Assembly: GCA_033398695.1 (NCBI GenBank) | Contig: CM065809.1 | Coordinates: forward strand, 177,248,501 to 177,312,500 | Direction: 5' to 3' | Origin: Orobanche coerulescens | Lineage: Eukaryota; Streptophyta; Magnoliopsida; Lamiales; Orobanchaceae | DNA length: 64,000 nt | In this document: positions 10,142-21,926 of the stretch, piece after piece | Layout: the number at the start of each line of letters is the position of its first letter | Position numbering within the stretch: the stretch's first letter is position 1 | Program-made: the position numbers and the translations under genes | Notes under the pieces: generated by a model | Database searches by the model: none | What the model was told of the DNA's origin: nothing | The model's input: only the letters and a program-made list of their open reading frames with translations

Positions 10142-11164
10142 AACCATTGGGGCAAGGGAGGGTCTCCGGTTCAAGCGAGAGAATTAGATTTGAATTTCAT
10201 ATTTAGAATTTATGACCTCTCAATTTCTGTTGAGGGTAGGGTTGTAAACAAATCAAATAATTTTGATCCGATTCGTGATTTGATTCGAAATTTGGTGATT
10301 CGGATTCGAAATTTTATGATTCGAATTCAAATACAAATAGTTTTTCTGATTCGATTAATAATCAAATACTTATAACTATTTACGATATTCGATTCGATAT
10401 TCGTAGAGATTCGATTAAATATTTAAATATATAATATAACTAAAAATATATTTTGTATATAGTATATTTTCTTAATACAATTTGGAATTATACTCTTAAA
10501 TCTTTAAATACATGTCAAATGTATTGAGTTTTGTCTCATATTGAAGTCGACTTCAAATTAAGGTTACATTGTTTAACATAAATATATATTGCAATAACTT
10601 TAATCTCGACGAGTAATTCTTCATCTCCTTTATCTATAGATTCGAGTATTCGATTCGAATTCGTGAAATTGTTCAAGTATTCAAATTCAAATCAAAATTA
10701 ATATTCGAACACGATTCGTATTCGTATTCGAATTCGTAAATAAATTTATTGATTCGATTCGATTACAATAATATTCGCTTCGCTTCGATTCGTTTACAAC
10801 CCTAGTTGAGGGTGGCCCTAGTCCCGGTATGTTGATTGAATATTTGAATATTGAAGACTTCAAACGACAATCTGGAAGGTCTGATTTCGGTGGAAACCTG
10901 TGGTCGAATGAACTCGGTGAAGTATGAAGCAATTATTGAGAGACGAATGAACTCGGTGGGAACCTGCAGCTGCATAGGTTGGGTCCAACACGAAGAATTC
11001 ATTTGGTTGTGCGCGGTAGTTGGGGATATTAAGAAGCAGGGAGCCGTATACACATCTCGCGATTTAACTGGTAGCAGTTTTCAGAGTTAGGGGCTGTTGT
11101 CCCTACTAGTCAAGTGTAAGCTTGAAACCTTGGTATTAAAAAAAATAAAAAAATTTAAAAAATG
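10142..11164 (+). mobile_element. tRNA-derived SINE interrupted by an hAT MITE
   Basis: The element is flanked by an 11-bp direct repeat, AAACTACATCT, at 10131-10141 and 11165-11175. The head resembles a tRNA promoter: TGGGGCAAGGGAGG (A-box-like) and CCGGTTCAAGCG (B-box-like). The 3' end is an A-rich tail starting near 11138. Without the MITE at 10237-10804 it is about 450 bp, close to the SINE at 24753-25194. It shares the body motif GGAAGGTCTGATTTCGGTGG with a fragment at 50188. Confidence 0.6.
10237..10804. mobile_element. hAT-type MITE
   Basis: Terminal inverted repeats TAGGGTTGTAAAC and GTTTACAACCCTA are flanked by a perfect 8-bp target duplication, GTTGAGGG (10229-10236 and 10805-10812), diagnostic of hAT. 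The interior has no ORF. Its sub-terminal parts are filled with GATTCG/CGAATC words in opposite orientations. It is inserted in a SINE and so is younger than it. Confidence 0.9.
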
Positions 11165-11224
11165 AAACTACATCTATATATGCATTGCCGAATATAATAA
11201 CATAAGACCACTACAATCAAGGAC

Positions 11225-11534
11225 TAAAGGGCTGTTTACTTTCGACTTAATGGGACTTAATGGGTTGGACGACTTATTCATGCAGACATAGGTGAGTGTT
11301 TACTTACGACTTAATGAAAAATGAGGAGTCTGAATCGCTAAGTCACCTCCCCCTCTTGTCCCCATACAGACACAAAAATGACACCCACTACCCCTCCCCC
11401 CTTTCACGACCTATTAATTAGCAAAAAATCTGAAAAAATAATACAAACTTAAAATAATAAAACTTAAAATAATCAGATTTTTTATTATTTTATTTTTATA
11501 TTCATAAAAATCTGAAAAATAATACTACAAACTT
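11225..11534. other. Possible left half of a MITE split by a Copia element
   Basis: The sequence GGGCTGTTTACTTTCGAC near 11231 resembles, in inverse, GTATTTGGTAAAAAGCCC near 22391-22408, on the far side of the Copia element. The AT-rich sequence with repeated AATCTGAAAAA is alike on both sides of the insertion. This could be one MITE or AT-rich repeat split by the retrotransposon. No target duplication was established. Confidence 0.3.
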
Positions 11535-11539
11535 AAAAT

Positions 11540-11776
11540 TATTCCGGGAATTATTATTCTCGTGATGTGTCTTACCTAATACTGGTTGTAGATACATAGA
11601 TGGAAGGTTCTAGATCCTTCTAGAGGTAGTAGGATCATATTAGATGTCTTACGTTATCTAGGAATCCTATGTATGGAAGGACTCTCATTGTAAAGCCTAT
11701 ATAAAGGCCCCTCTATCAGTGTTATTAATACAATTGATTGACTCGTATTTACAGTCTTTTACTTTCTCCTGAAACA
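11540..11776 (+). repeat. Copia 1 5' LTR
   Basis: The 237-bp LTR begins TATTCCGGG (mutated from TGTTCCGGG) and ends CTGAAACA. It contains a TATA box, TATATAAAG, at about 11698. The primer-binding region just after it reads CGTTATCAGCACGTAG, identical in layout to Copia element 2. Confidence 0.9.
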
Positions 11777-13340
11777 CGTTATCAGCACGTAGTCCCCAAC
11801 TGAGCAAGAAATTTTTTTTCCTCTCCCGTTTTTTTTTTCAGAAAATCCCGAGACAAATCGGATCTCAGAAACCCTAGCCCGTCGACACCGCCGCCGCTGG
11901 AGATCCAAACCAGACCGGACGCCACCCCAGCCCTACCCCTCGATCTGCAAATCCCCCGCGAGCAACCCCTGCCCGACCATTCGAACTTGAGGAATTCCCG
12001 GCGCCTGCTGCACGTCGCCGTCTCCATCGCGACCAAACTCCAATCGCCGTCGGCCATCTGCTCCAAGTCTCCCCAACCGCGTTTTCCAACCCTAAATCCT
12101 CGCCGCCGCCGCCTCCGTTTGATGCATAGAACCTGCGGCCGTCCTTTCTCCGATCCGACCACGCCGATCGAAAATCCACGTCATTCCCCAATCGTCCCCG
12201 AAGTCAGACGCGAGATCTCCAACCCGGTCGTCCACCCAGATCGTCCCGTCACCTTCTTCACAACAGATCGGACCTTATCCAATCCTAATTCCCGCCGTGA
12301 AACCTCGGGCCAATTGCGACCCATCCCATCGGCCACGGACTGCCTAGCCGTCGCTGCTGATCAGACCCGACCCGATTCTTGGCCGAACCAGATCCGGTTC
12401 TTGACCGTTTCGGCCGTTTACCTTTATTCACGAAGTAAGAACTACAAGTTACACAATGGAGATCTGATTGGGAACAATATTTCTCGACGAAACTGTACGC
12501 GAACAAAGCAGATTTTTACACAAAAAAAACGAGAGACGAGAATTTCCGCGCGTAATTTTTTTGGGCAGCGCAGTCGTACCAATATCATGTTTTCCAATTC
12601 GTTAACCGTCGGATCGATGTGAAATTTTGACAACATTCCAACACAAATATCTATATAGTCAATGGTGGAGATCAGATTCTGAGTAGTATTGCTTACTGAA
12701 TCTGCTGCCGAACAGAAGCAGATTTTTTTAAGGAAATTTGGAGATCCGGCCTCATCCAATACCGAGCTGCTGCACCGCCGCGCCGGAGTCCTTTTAGGCC
12801 GATTATCGAGCCCAATAGCCCTTTCCGGGCGTTTCTCAACTCTCTTTCTTTTCCTACTTAATGATTCATTTGTTCATTGATTTGTACACTTATGAATCTT
12901 ACCATGTTTATGTTTTACGTGAATATAGGAAAATATGTTGCTCATGATGATGTGCAAAATATGGAGAGAAACTATATTTATTATCCCGTTCAAGGATCAA
13001 AATAAATATGGAACCGAGTACCACGAAAATATGTTGCTCATATGGAGAGAAGCTCCCGTCCAAGGATCAATACAAATATGGAACCGAGTACCCACGTAAG
13101 ATTTTATTAAAGTTCCCGTTTTTCAATTCCTCTCTTTTAGAATTTTTTTTTTGGGAATTGGGTATTTGGATTCTTTATCTCTCACGCTACTTTGCGGTGG
13201 ATGAGACTATGAGAGGTGGTATCACTCTCATATGTCGAAGTAAACTGTGTGACGGTCCTCGAAGAGTCACAGATAATTGTTGAAAGTCGATATTTGTGGT
13301 TGTTGCATACACCACGATTTGGGTGCGATTTGACGTTGCC
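11777..13340 (+). other. Copia 1 leader region
   Basis: A GC-rich leader (11870-12400) resembles the GC-rich 5' leader of Copia element 2 (48000-48420, opposite strand). The open frames here are by-products of GC content and I do not call them genes. An imperfect direct repeat containing AAATATGTTGCTCAT and AAATATGGAACCGAGTACC occurs at 12930-13022 and 13026-13094. From 13130 to 13340 the sequence aligns with 47640-47840 of Copia 2. Confidence 0.6.
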
Positions 13341-16300
13341 GTTTTGTCGATTTTAAACCAACAATTGAAAGAAAAATGAACATTATCGGTAACGGTAAAG
13401 TTATGACTCGTTCATGATTAGTCACGGATTTGTGACGTACAAATGAGACAACCATCGATTGCGACGGATATATCATGGTTAAAATCGATTTGTGACGGAT
13501 TTGCCACGTTGAATTGAGCGACCACCACGTTGGTCTTGACCCAATCCCATACTTGGAAAACTCCATCTTTCATCCTATTAAAATAAAATATTACATGTGG
13601 GTGTAGTCATGCACCGTCTCCTTGCAATATGATATATGAAAGAATGTACGAGTAATTCTCGTGAACTTTAACATGTAAAGTAATGGCATATTGCGGTAAG
13701 GACATGAATTCGTTGACCTCGATTATAGTTCGTGTGACTATAGGTCCGAATACTTTTCCAAGTATTTGTAAAGGCATGTGTCTTATACATTTGACTATGT
13801 TTAGTCGATCTTATTGGATGGTCAAGACGAGTTGGTTATGGTATATTCACTATGTCTCATGGTTCAAAATGCTTAATATTGTTGCACCGCGTTGCATCCA
13901 TATAACATGGCTATTATGACGTATACTTGCAAATTGAGAATTAAAATTCTTGGTTGATTTGATGCACTTTGGTGGATTTTGTCAACACTTTTGATCATGA
14001 CTAGGTGCATCCTCCTTGGTATTTGTTTATACTTTGAAAATTCAAACGGAATCAGTATTTTTTAAACAGCCTTAGCTGTACCGACATTCCTACTTTCTCT
14101 GCAAGTCTACCAAGTTGGAGTTACCGAAAGGAGATAAGAAATCAAACACCCTGATGCGTTTAAACGCACCTATGGCTGTCATTGCCATGTTTTTGCATCA
14201 ACACTTATGCCATTGGATATGGTCTCAACCTTGTTTTCTCACTAAACTTGGGAAATACTAAAATAGCCAATTAAAACATGCACTATGATCTGAGTTTAAT
14301 GATCCGTGTGGTGCACAACCTATGGATAGAAAGATACGGAAGACTAGTTTCCAAAACATCTGACTGTTCGTCCATAGCATTCCTAACAAGGGAGTTACTG
14401 CTATTTTAGTGAACAAAGGTCAAGCTGCACGGAATTTTATTTCCAGCGATTGTGCTAACTTTTGTCTCAACCAACTTGGTTCCCATCTTAAATTGCAAGC
14501 AGTCTTATGACACGTTTTTCAACCTCTTTTTGGCAGAATTTGCCATAGATGATGCAATTTTTGGTATGCATTGTACGCTAAAATATCATCTTTCAAATGT
14601 TGAAAAACAGTTTCCTTGGGGAAGCTCAAAATACGCACCATTATAAAAAGGTCGAGCGTGTGCATGGTAGTTTTACACCATGATTGTGTCGTAACTTTGC
14701 CCCTTAGGCATATAACCTTGCCATGTTATACACTCAATATGATAGATCATTTTGATCGTATCTGGTATAAAATCTCTATGTTGTTAGAGTGTTCGCTATG
14801 CCCATGTTTATAAAATTTTGCAAGCGAAATTGAGTACATATTAAGCTATTTCCAAGGAACACAATATTTTTGGATTTCGTGTTATAAATCCATTGTGACT
14901 ATGATGAGTAGGTCATCACAATCAATGAGCGGTATAATGCTCAAGTTGTTGAATGCCGACTGGCATTTTCTAGTCACATAAGTTCCGTAACAATTGAACC
15001 ATGTTATGACTCGATGATATATATGCCAAAGTGTATCAATCATAGCATATCATTGTGATTAATGAGAAATAAAATCTTATGCATCACTTGTATCGGATAT
15101 GTGAAAGAATATTCATGAGTCAATATGGTCCAGCTTACATCTATTTTTGTAACCAGAAGATATATTGGGACATTGACACATTTAGGCTTTAATAGTCCAA
15201 TGTTTGGACAGTTTGATGATCCATATACCACGGTATTGTCATGGACATTATTTTTTCTTTGAACAAAGAATCTAGCTGGATCAAAGTCACCAAAGTACGT
15301 TGGTGGAGTCGTGAGCAGGGCTCATGACCAATGACGATAGTTATGTCATTTGCGTCTTGCTTTCATAAGCATGTGTGACGCCAAAGACCCCACGATGATC
15401 CTTCTTAGCCATGTTCATTGATTAAAGCCTATTCTTTGGCAAAATTAGGAGATAATACCCTCTTATTCTAAAGAGAATAATGTAACGACTCGCATAAGCA
15501 TGGTGCTGAGTCCTCATTTTTTCACCGACTCCTTATACATACATGATCATATGTATTAGCCTGGATGGCTTATGATTCTATGATGGTGTTCACAAATGGT
15601 CGTACTCAAGTGATAACATTTATATGTTATGTTGTTCCTTTGACAATGATTGATAAGTTGATGAAACCTGAGTTTATGGTTGTCCAACTTTCGGACCAGT
15701 CATTGTAAAGGTCGGTTCACCCACTTTTAGACCAAGTCGTAAAGTGAAATTTTAACAATTACTTCATAACATCCAAGGCTACATTCTCACAAATTTTGGT
15801 GCCATTTGGAGACTTGGAATGAGGTGAAACACTTAAATGAAGTTTTCACATACTACCAGCCGTCCTAACGACCAGTTCGATGTCATTTCGACTGGTTTCT
15901 GACAACAAGGTTGATGGTTTTGGAATCCCAACACCCGTTTATACATTATTACGAAATTTTGAGGTGCTTGGGTCTGGTGAATGGAGTGAACTCTTCAAGA
16001 AAGCACTATAGGTTCGATAAAACCAACAGCCTATCATCGGTTCAATCGTTTCTTTATGTTCGATCCCGGTGGTGCATGGTGGCGGTTTTGTTAGATTCTC
16101 AAGACCAATAGCTACGGTTATGTAGCATAGGTCAACATGTCATATTCACCTATACCTATCATCATTCAAATGCTTAGTTACGAGTGTAACAGTATGCATT
16201 TTGTTAACTGGATTGCGTCAACAATGAAAAACCTTTATCGTCCACATGTTCATGTGCCAAAGTGCGTCACCACAACTCATTATGATGGGTTATAAATGAT

Positions 16301-17769
16301 GAATATGACATGCCCTTTCACTCATAGTCCGCTTAAAATATACCTTGGCAAACGATCTCGTAAGTCACTTTGATGAGCTAGTCTTCCCATAGTTAGGGGG
16401 AGATGCGAACGATCATGTTCGAGTAGAACGACTTGGAATTGTCGTAGTTTGTCCCTACTGTGCCTCACCAAGTTCCCTAAAGTGACGAGATTATAAACAT
16501 GCTGCAAACATGTCTGCAAGGATTGTGTCCGGTCGTGGACGTTCGTCACCTATAAATGGTGATATGGTAACACCATAAATTATGGTAGATGGTGTTACTA
16601 GGCCGTGGATCTCATAGAGTATTGGGATGCCACTTGGTTCGATAAATACTCTCTCTAAGAATATATGCGAGTTTGGTACATGAAACTTGATCATATGATC
16701 AAATGAACTCATCCGTCTCATGTGATTCTAGATTATAGTCATCATTAGGGGACGCCTCAATGAATGCCAATCCATAAAGAGTACCTATGAATAAAGACGG
16801 TTCATAAGGATGTGGAATGTGAGTTTATCGAACCATACTTCGTTGAAAATCTACAACGTTGTAGCATTGGCCTAAAATGGAAATATATGCGACTCCAGTA
16901 TGAACAAAGTGATAGCCCTTTGTTGAAGTGGTGCTGATACTCCAAAGATAAGATCTATCTGTATACTTTGTTAAAGCGAGTGAGAGAAGGAGTTAAACTC
17001 ACCTCATGGTGCGAGGTTTCTCATGAACGCACTGGAATCGACTACGATGACACGAAACTAAGTTGTGCTATCGTAATGGATGTTATAGCATCCACTATCT
17101 TTTCAGTTAGATAGTTTCCCAAAAACTGACGTGCAGCTTGTGGTTAAATCTTATCTTAGTGGGGAACTAAGTTAAGTGATAAAAAGATCTCGTGGTGGAT
17201 CAGACTCAAATCAAGTGGCTCCTGACCACGGAGCGCGTCGACGAGTGATTGTCGGGAACACATACTAAGTATATACTTGATTTGGAAGAAATATGAAGCT
17301 TTTGCGTGTAAAACTAAGGGTTTATAGTGATGTACTCTTGTGAGACTAATAGATTCCGCTAAATCCAAAGTTCAGAATGAAAGGATCTTGGGGACACTTG
17401 ATGATGCGTATTTATCAATCGGTTTAAGGCAATCTAAGGGACGGTTTCCCTAAGAGACAATAAAGTAATGCCTATATGATTCCCAATGACTCGTCGAAGT
17501 CATAATAAGACTTGGCTCACTTAAGTGATGATGCAGTCTTAAGAGAAAAGTACGGTATTATGTACTCATATTTGACTCGATGTACTCATTAGTAATAATC
17601 CAGTAAAGCCACTGTGATGATGGTCTAGGATGCGCTCACGCAATGTCTGTGATTGACAAGAAGCTTGAAGCTCGCTCTATCTCGATAAAAGGACACTTGA
17701 ATATCGATACCCGAATTTGCCCAGAATGTGTTGGTCTATCTCCCATATGACCTACATGGCAGCTCACTT
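13341..17769 (+). pseudogene. Copia 1 internal region, unreadable gag/pol remains
   Basis: The section at about 13990-14480 aligns with the reverse complement of 45670-46190, the spacer before pol in Copia 2 (shared words: ACATTCCTACTTTCTCTGCA, GTGAACAAAGGTCAAG). The rest shows no frame longer than about 80 codons and no RT, integrase or RNase H motif. Either pol has decayed beyond recognition or this member never carried one. Confidence 0.5.
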
Positions 17770-18094
17770 GTTGTTGTAATACCCGAGATTTTTATTTTGG
17801 TTACCTTGAATTAATTGTCGTGTGATTTTGATTTTTTTGTTTCGTTACGATTATGTGGGATAGGTTTTTCTTTGATTAACTGTATGATACGTACTGTTGT
17901 GTAGTTCGTCGGGTGAGACTTGTGTCGCCGACGTATCTTTGACTAATGTATGCTTGGAATGTGGTATGTTACGTTTCATATTTGGCTCGTTACTATTTTG
18001 AATCATAGCAGGTGCATTAGTGTATCCGAGTCGTCGTCGAGCACCGAAGCGGGCTGTCGGAATGATCGAGTTTCAGCCAGGAGGCCTGGCCGAG

Positions 18095-18262
18095 TTACGG
18101 CCATAAGACTACCGAGTCACGGACGTAAGACATTGCCTGTTACGGCCGTAAGGCAAAATCAGTTACGGCCGTAACACCCATTCGTTTTTCGGGCAGTGAG
18201 GCCTGGGGACCCGATCACGGCCGTAAGGACCTGCTGATTACGGCCGTAATGAGCGTATATAT
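18095..18262 (+). promoter_or_regulatory. Palindrome array and TATA box in the solo LTR
   Basis: Palindromes TTACGGCCGTAA or close variants start at 18095, 18117, 18140, 18163, 18215 and 18238. The TATA-like GTATATATGG follows within 10 bp of the last. The 21-52 bp spacing and the position directly upstream of the TATA box suggest binding sites for a dimeric regulator. This is an inference. Confidence 0.6.
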
Positions 18263-19200
18263 GGCCTGGGCGACGGGTCCTTAGCTATTTCCTTCACTTT
18301 TCTTCTTCTTCTCGCGGCTGTCGGTCAAGGGAGACGGGAACATCGATTCTTGTTCGTTTCCACTCAATTCCAAGGTGTTTTGGAAGGCCCTTATCGATTA
18401 TAACAACATTTAATCCGTGTTCTTCATCAGATCGAGGTAATTTCTTGAAATCTAGTAGGGTTGACTTTCAGGATTTCTTTTTAATCTTCGTTGTTCGTCC
18501 GATTTCGACGAATCAGTTGATGTTATTGAACCTTATTAATTGTGTTCTATGGGTTGTATATCCACATTTCGAGTTTGTTTAACTCGATTGGTGATTCGAG
18601 TGTTCTTGGGAGTTATCGAATGTTGGGTGTTCGATTAAATGTCCCAATGAGTTTCCCTTCGATAGTTTGTTGGGAATTCCGTTGTTATTGGCCTTGATTC
18701 TCGTTGTGATTGTATCTTCATTGTGTTTGCCCGAGGATTATAGGTGTACGAGGATTCCGGTCGAGCTTCCCCATTGTTTCACGTGCTTTGGACTTGAGGA
18801 GAGTATCTCGTCTATAATCTTTATACTTTGAGAATGTGGCATGTCGTGAATTTAACGTGGACTTGATAGTGATTGAACGCTTAACCGTAACTTACTTTTA
18901 AATGAATATGTGATAGTATGAAAGTAAATACGAACGTAACTTGAATTTCTTGAAGAATGATAACCACCATTTCATATTGTATTGTGTTCGAGATGGATAT
19001 TTAGAAGTGAGTAGTTATCCGAGGAATTGTGGAATGCTTGTATTGTCCGCTTTCTAGTATGTTTCATGAATGATGGTGTGACGTGAATGCTATACCTTGT
19101 GAAAGTTTTTGTTGCATTAACTTATTATTTTACGTGTTTGTGGATATGGCGAATGTTATACCCTTGTTGTTGTGAAATCGGTGAATTGAGATATTGACCG

Positions 19201-19535
19201 GGTAGGGACCCGTGAGGCCTCCGGTGGCGCGTACTTGCGGGTAAGGCCAGGTGCTATGATTTGACCATAAGGTTATCGAATCGGGTAGGTCTGGAGAGGG
19301 CTCCGAGAATCGTCACTTGCGAGTGCGATGTCACGATAACTTGTGGGTGTGTTTGAATGATGATTAACCAGGTAGGGACCCGTGAGGCCTCCGACTGCGC
19401 GTACTTGCGAGTACGACCAGTTTATATGATTTGACCATAAGGTTATGTAATCGGGTAGGTCCGGATAGGTCTCCGAGAATCGTTATTTGCGAGTAAGATG
19501 TCAAGATAACTTATGGATGGGTTTGAACTTGTTTT
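19201..19535 (+). repeat. 170-bp tandem repeat inside the solo LTR
   Basis: Two copies (19201-19370 and 19371-19535) each begin GGTAGGGACCCGTGAGGCCT. They share ATGATTTGACCATAAGGTTA and TCCGAGAATCGT and lie in the downstream half of the LTR. Confidence 0.9.
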
Positions 19536-20338
19536 GGTAACTAATCCGGGTTTGGTCCCATCGAGGCCACACAGGTAATTTGAGTATTTGACTGGATATC
19601 TATGAACTGTGAATGTATGAATCTTGGATTCCGGTTATATCGGTGATTTTAGTTCCGCCTTTGAGTCTTGTTTGAGAACTGTACCATCTACATGATTTTG
19701 AAAGTAAGCCCTTTTGATAATGAGAACTACAAATCTTTTCATGATTTTACACTGAGACCCCCGACATCCTCAATTATTCTTTCAAATGTGTTTTGAAGTT
19801 ATCTTTATGATCCTCACTAGTGGGAACCGTTTTCGAAAAGACTTTAGACTCGGGGATCGTGTTACTACCTTGTTGAACGGTTATTTTCATAACGGTTGTA
19901 TTCTTAATGTATAACTTTATAGCTTGGTTACTTGCTAGCAATTCCATCGCTAACCCCTAGTTGGGGATTTTGTTATTTTTATTCGAGGTGTTCTGACTAG
20001 AGAGAGAGCAACCACATGATCGGATAGGAGGATGATGTAAAGCAGCGATACTAGTCACAGTTGTAGTCGGTTGTCCGTCAGTGATCTGTCGGTCTGAGTT
20101 TTCCTTGTCATACTTGAGGGGATGGACATTTTATATAATATGTGATCGAGTTGCATTTCGGTTTATCAGGTGTATGGATATGTTGTGTTTTGAGAGACCT
20201 AATCGGTCTACGGTTTTATGTTTTGGTCGAGTTGACTGCATGTGGGTTTTGTTTTGTGGTCTCCTGCCTCGTAGATCCTTGCGGAAAGGGGTCTACGGTG
20301 TGTAATGTCCCTGAGTGGATTGAGGGTGTTAGAGTTGT

Positions 20339-21090
20339 AAAATGGTGAAATTGGTACCATTGGCAAGGTCTGGGTCTACTTTCCAAGGAAACCAACCATT
20401 TGATCACATCCATCATGTTGAGTGACATATGACTATTGTTGCAAAGTAGGACATGATATGTCCGGTAATTTGCTGAGTCAACTTCGATAGAGCTTTGTGA
20501 TCTGCTCAGGTCGATCTAGGTTACGTACCGTATGTGAATGAAAAGCGACGGGTGTCTAGTTTTCATAAGTTCTTACAGTTTCGTTGATCCCTATTGAATC
20601 GAAGAAGTTATGACTGATTTAGTGCATGGAGGTCAAGACTTTAGAAAACTTAATTTTCGGATAAGTCTTTAGCGACTCTGCAATTTGGATGTGTCACGCT
20701 CTTTTTGTCCTTAGACCAAGGTTTGTTTTTTCCCATTGGGTTTTCACTTGGTAAGGTTTTTGACGAGGCGACATATGAGAACATCCATACAATGATGCGT
20801 TGTACTTCTGTTCAACTTAGACCAAGAGGTATTTTTCCCAGCGGGTTTTTCCTTGGTATAGTTGTGAGGGCAACTTGGCACATGACTCCTATGATTTGAG
20901 GTACTCATCAGGGGGAGTCATTATGTATACATCAGGGGGAGTATACATGACATGTTATGTTGGTGCGTTGCAATCTTTTCCTCATAAAGCCTTTATTTTT
21001 CCCATGGAGTTTTGTTTTGGCTTGGAATAGGTTTTTACAAAGGCAACATCTTCTGCACTATTGTTGTATTAGTGCTCGACACAGGGAGAG
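20339..21090 (+). other. Copia 1 3' untranslated region and polypurine tract
   Basis: The sequence aligns with 32061-32260 of Copia 2 in the opposite orientation (shared TTGGTGCGTTGC, GGAGTATACATGACA). The polypurine tract CACAGGGAGAG ends at 21090, immediately before the 3' LTR. A module with TTTTTCCCA and GGGTTTT plus CTTGGTA is repeated near 20730 and 20830. Confidence 0.7.
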
Positions 21091-21921
21091 TGTTCCGGGA
21101 ATTATTATTCCCGTGATGTGTCTTACCTAATACTGGTTGTATATACATAGATATAGAGATGTTAAACGGGCTAGCCCTAGTAGTTTCGGGCTAGCCCTAG
21201 CGGGCTTCGGGCTAAACGGTCCGGGCCAAAAAAGCCCGGATTTAAACGGGCTAGGAAATAACGACCCTAACCCTAACCCTAACGGGTTTCTGGCTAAACG
21301 GGCTAAATATTTAAAAAATCTATTTTTTATTTTTTTATAAGTCATAAACAAAAAAAACAGTAACAATATATTTTATATATATAGTAACAACTATACTATA
21401 ATAAATATAACACAAAGCACACTTTTATGTATATACATATATATATATACACACTATATTAACAAATATAGTAATAATATATATATATAATATTAATATA
21501 TATTACATATATAATATTAATATATGTTATATAAATATAGTATTACTGTAAGTTGAAATTAACAATATATATATATATCGGGCTTTTCTAGCCAGTTCTA
21601 GCGTGCCAGCCCTAAGCCAAGAACTGTTCGGGCCAAAAAAGCCCGGATTTAAACGGGCTAGGAAATATCGGCCCTAACCCGGTTTTTTGGCGGGTTAAAC
21701 GGGCCAGCCCTACGGGCCCGAGCCCGTTTAACATCTCTACATAGATAGAAGGTTCTAGATCCTTTTAGAGGTAGTAGGATCCTATTAGATGTCTTACCTT
21801 ATCTAGGAATCCTATGTATGGAAGGACTCTCATTGTAATGCCTATATAAAGGTCCCTCTATCAGTGTTATTAATACAATTGATTGACTCGTATTTACTGT
21901 CTTTTACTTTCTACTGAAACA
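21091..21921 (+). repeat. Copia 1 3' LTR, interrupted by an hAT MITE
   Basis: The LTR starts TGTTCCGGG and ends CTGAAACA. Removing the MITE (21154-21739) and one copy of its 8-bp target duplication restores an LTR of about 237 bp matching the 5' LTR. Confidence 0.9.
21154..21739. mobile_element. hAT-type MITE in the Copia LTR
   Basis: Terminal inverted repeats TAGAGATGTTAAACGGGCT and AGCCCGTTTAACATCTCTA are flanked by the perfect 8-bp target duplication CATAGATA (21146-21153 and 21740-21747). Both ends are dense in AACGGGCTAG/GGGCCAAAAAAGCCCGG words. The centre is (TA)-rich without ORFs. Confidence 0.95.
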
Positions 21922-21926
21922 AAAAT

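Larger units (their letters stand above)
17775..20333 (+). mobile_element. Tekay-like Gypsy solo LTR
   Basis: A single 2559-bp LTR starts TGTAATACCCGAG and ends GGGTGTTAGA. It is flanked by the 5-bp target duplication GTTGT (17770-17774 and 20334-20338), with no internal region. Such a structure arises by recombination between the two LTRs of an inserted element. Six copies of a TTACGGCCGTAA-type palindrome (18095-18249) precede a TATATA box at 18256. A splice-donor-like GATCGAGGTAAT lies near 18430. The start, length and layout match chromovirus (Tekay-like) LTRs. Confidence 0.85.
11540..21921 (+). mobile_element. Copia-type LTR retrotransposon 1 (old, decayed)
   Basis: The LTRs are at 11540-11776 and 21091-21921, the latter enlarged by an hAT MITE. 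The 5-bp target duplication AAAAT is at 11535-11539 and 21922-21926. Interior parts align with the better-preserved Copia element at 31829-48656: leader (13130-13340), the spacer before pol (about 13990-14480) and the 3' untranslated region (20690-21090). No gag or pol ORF survives. The LTRs differ at roughly ten sites in about 237 bp, more than in the second element, so this copy is older. A Gypsy solo LTR (17775-20333) is nested inside. Confidence 0.85.

Noticed and set aside
11782..12622. Long overlapping open frames of 100-210 codons in both strands
   Set aside because: They lie in the GC-rich leader of Copia 1, show Arg/Pro/Ser-rich composition from base bias, and have no counterpart frame in Copia 2.
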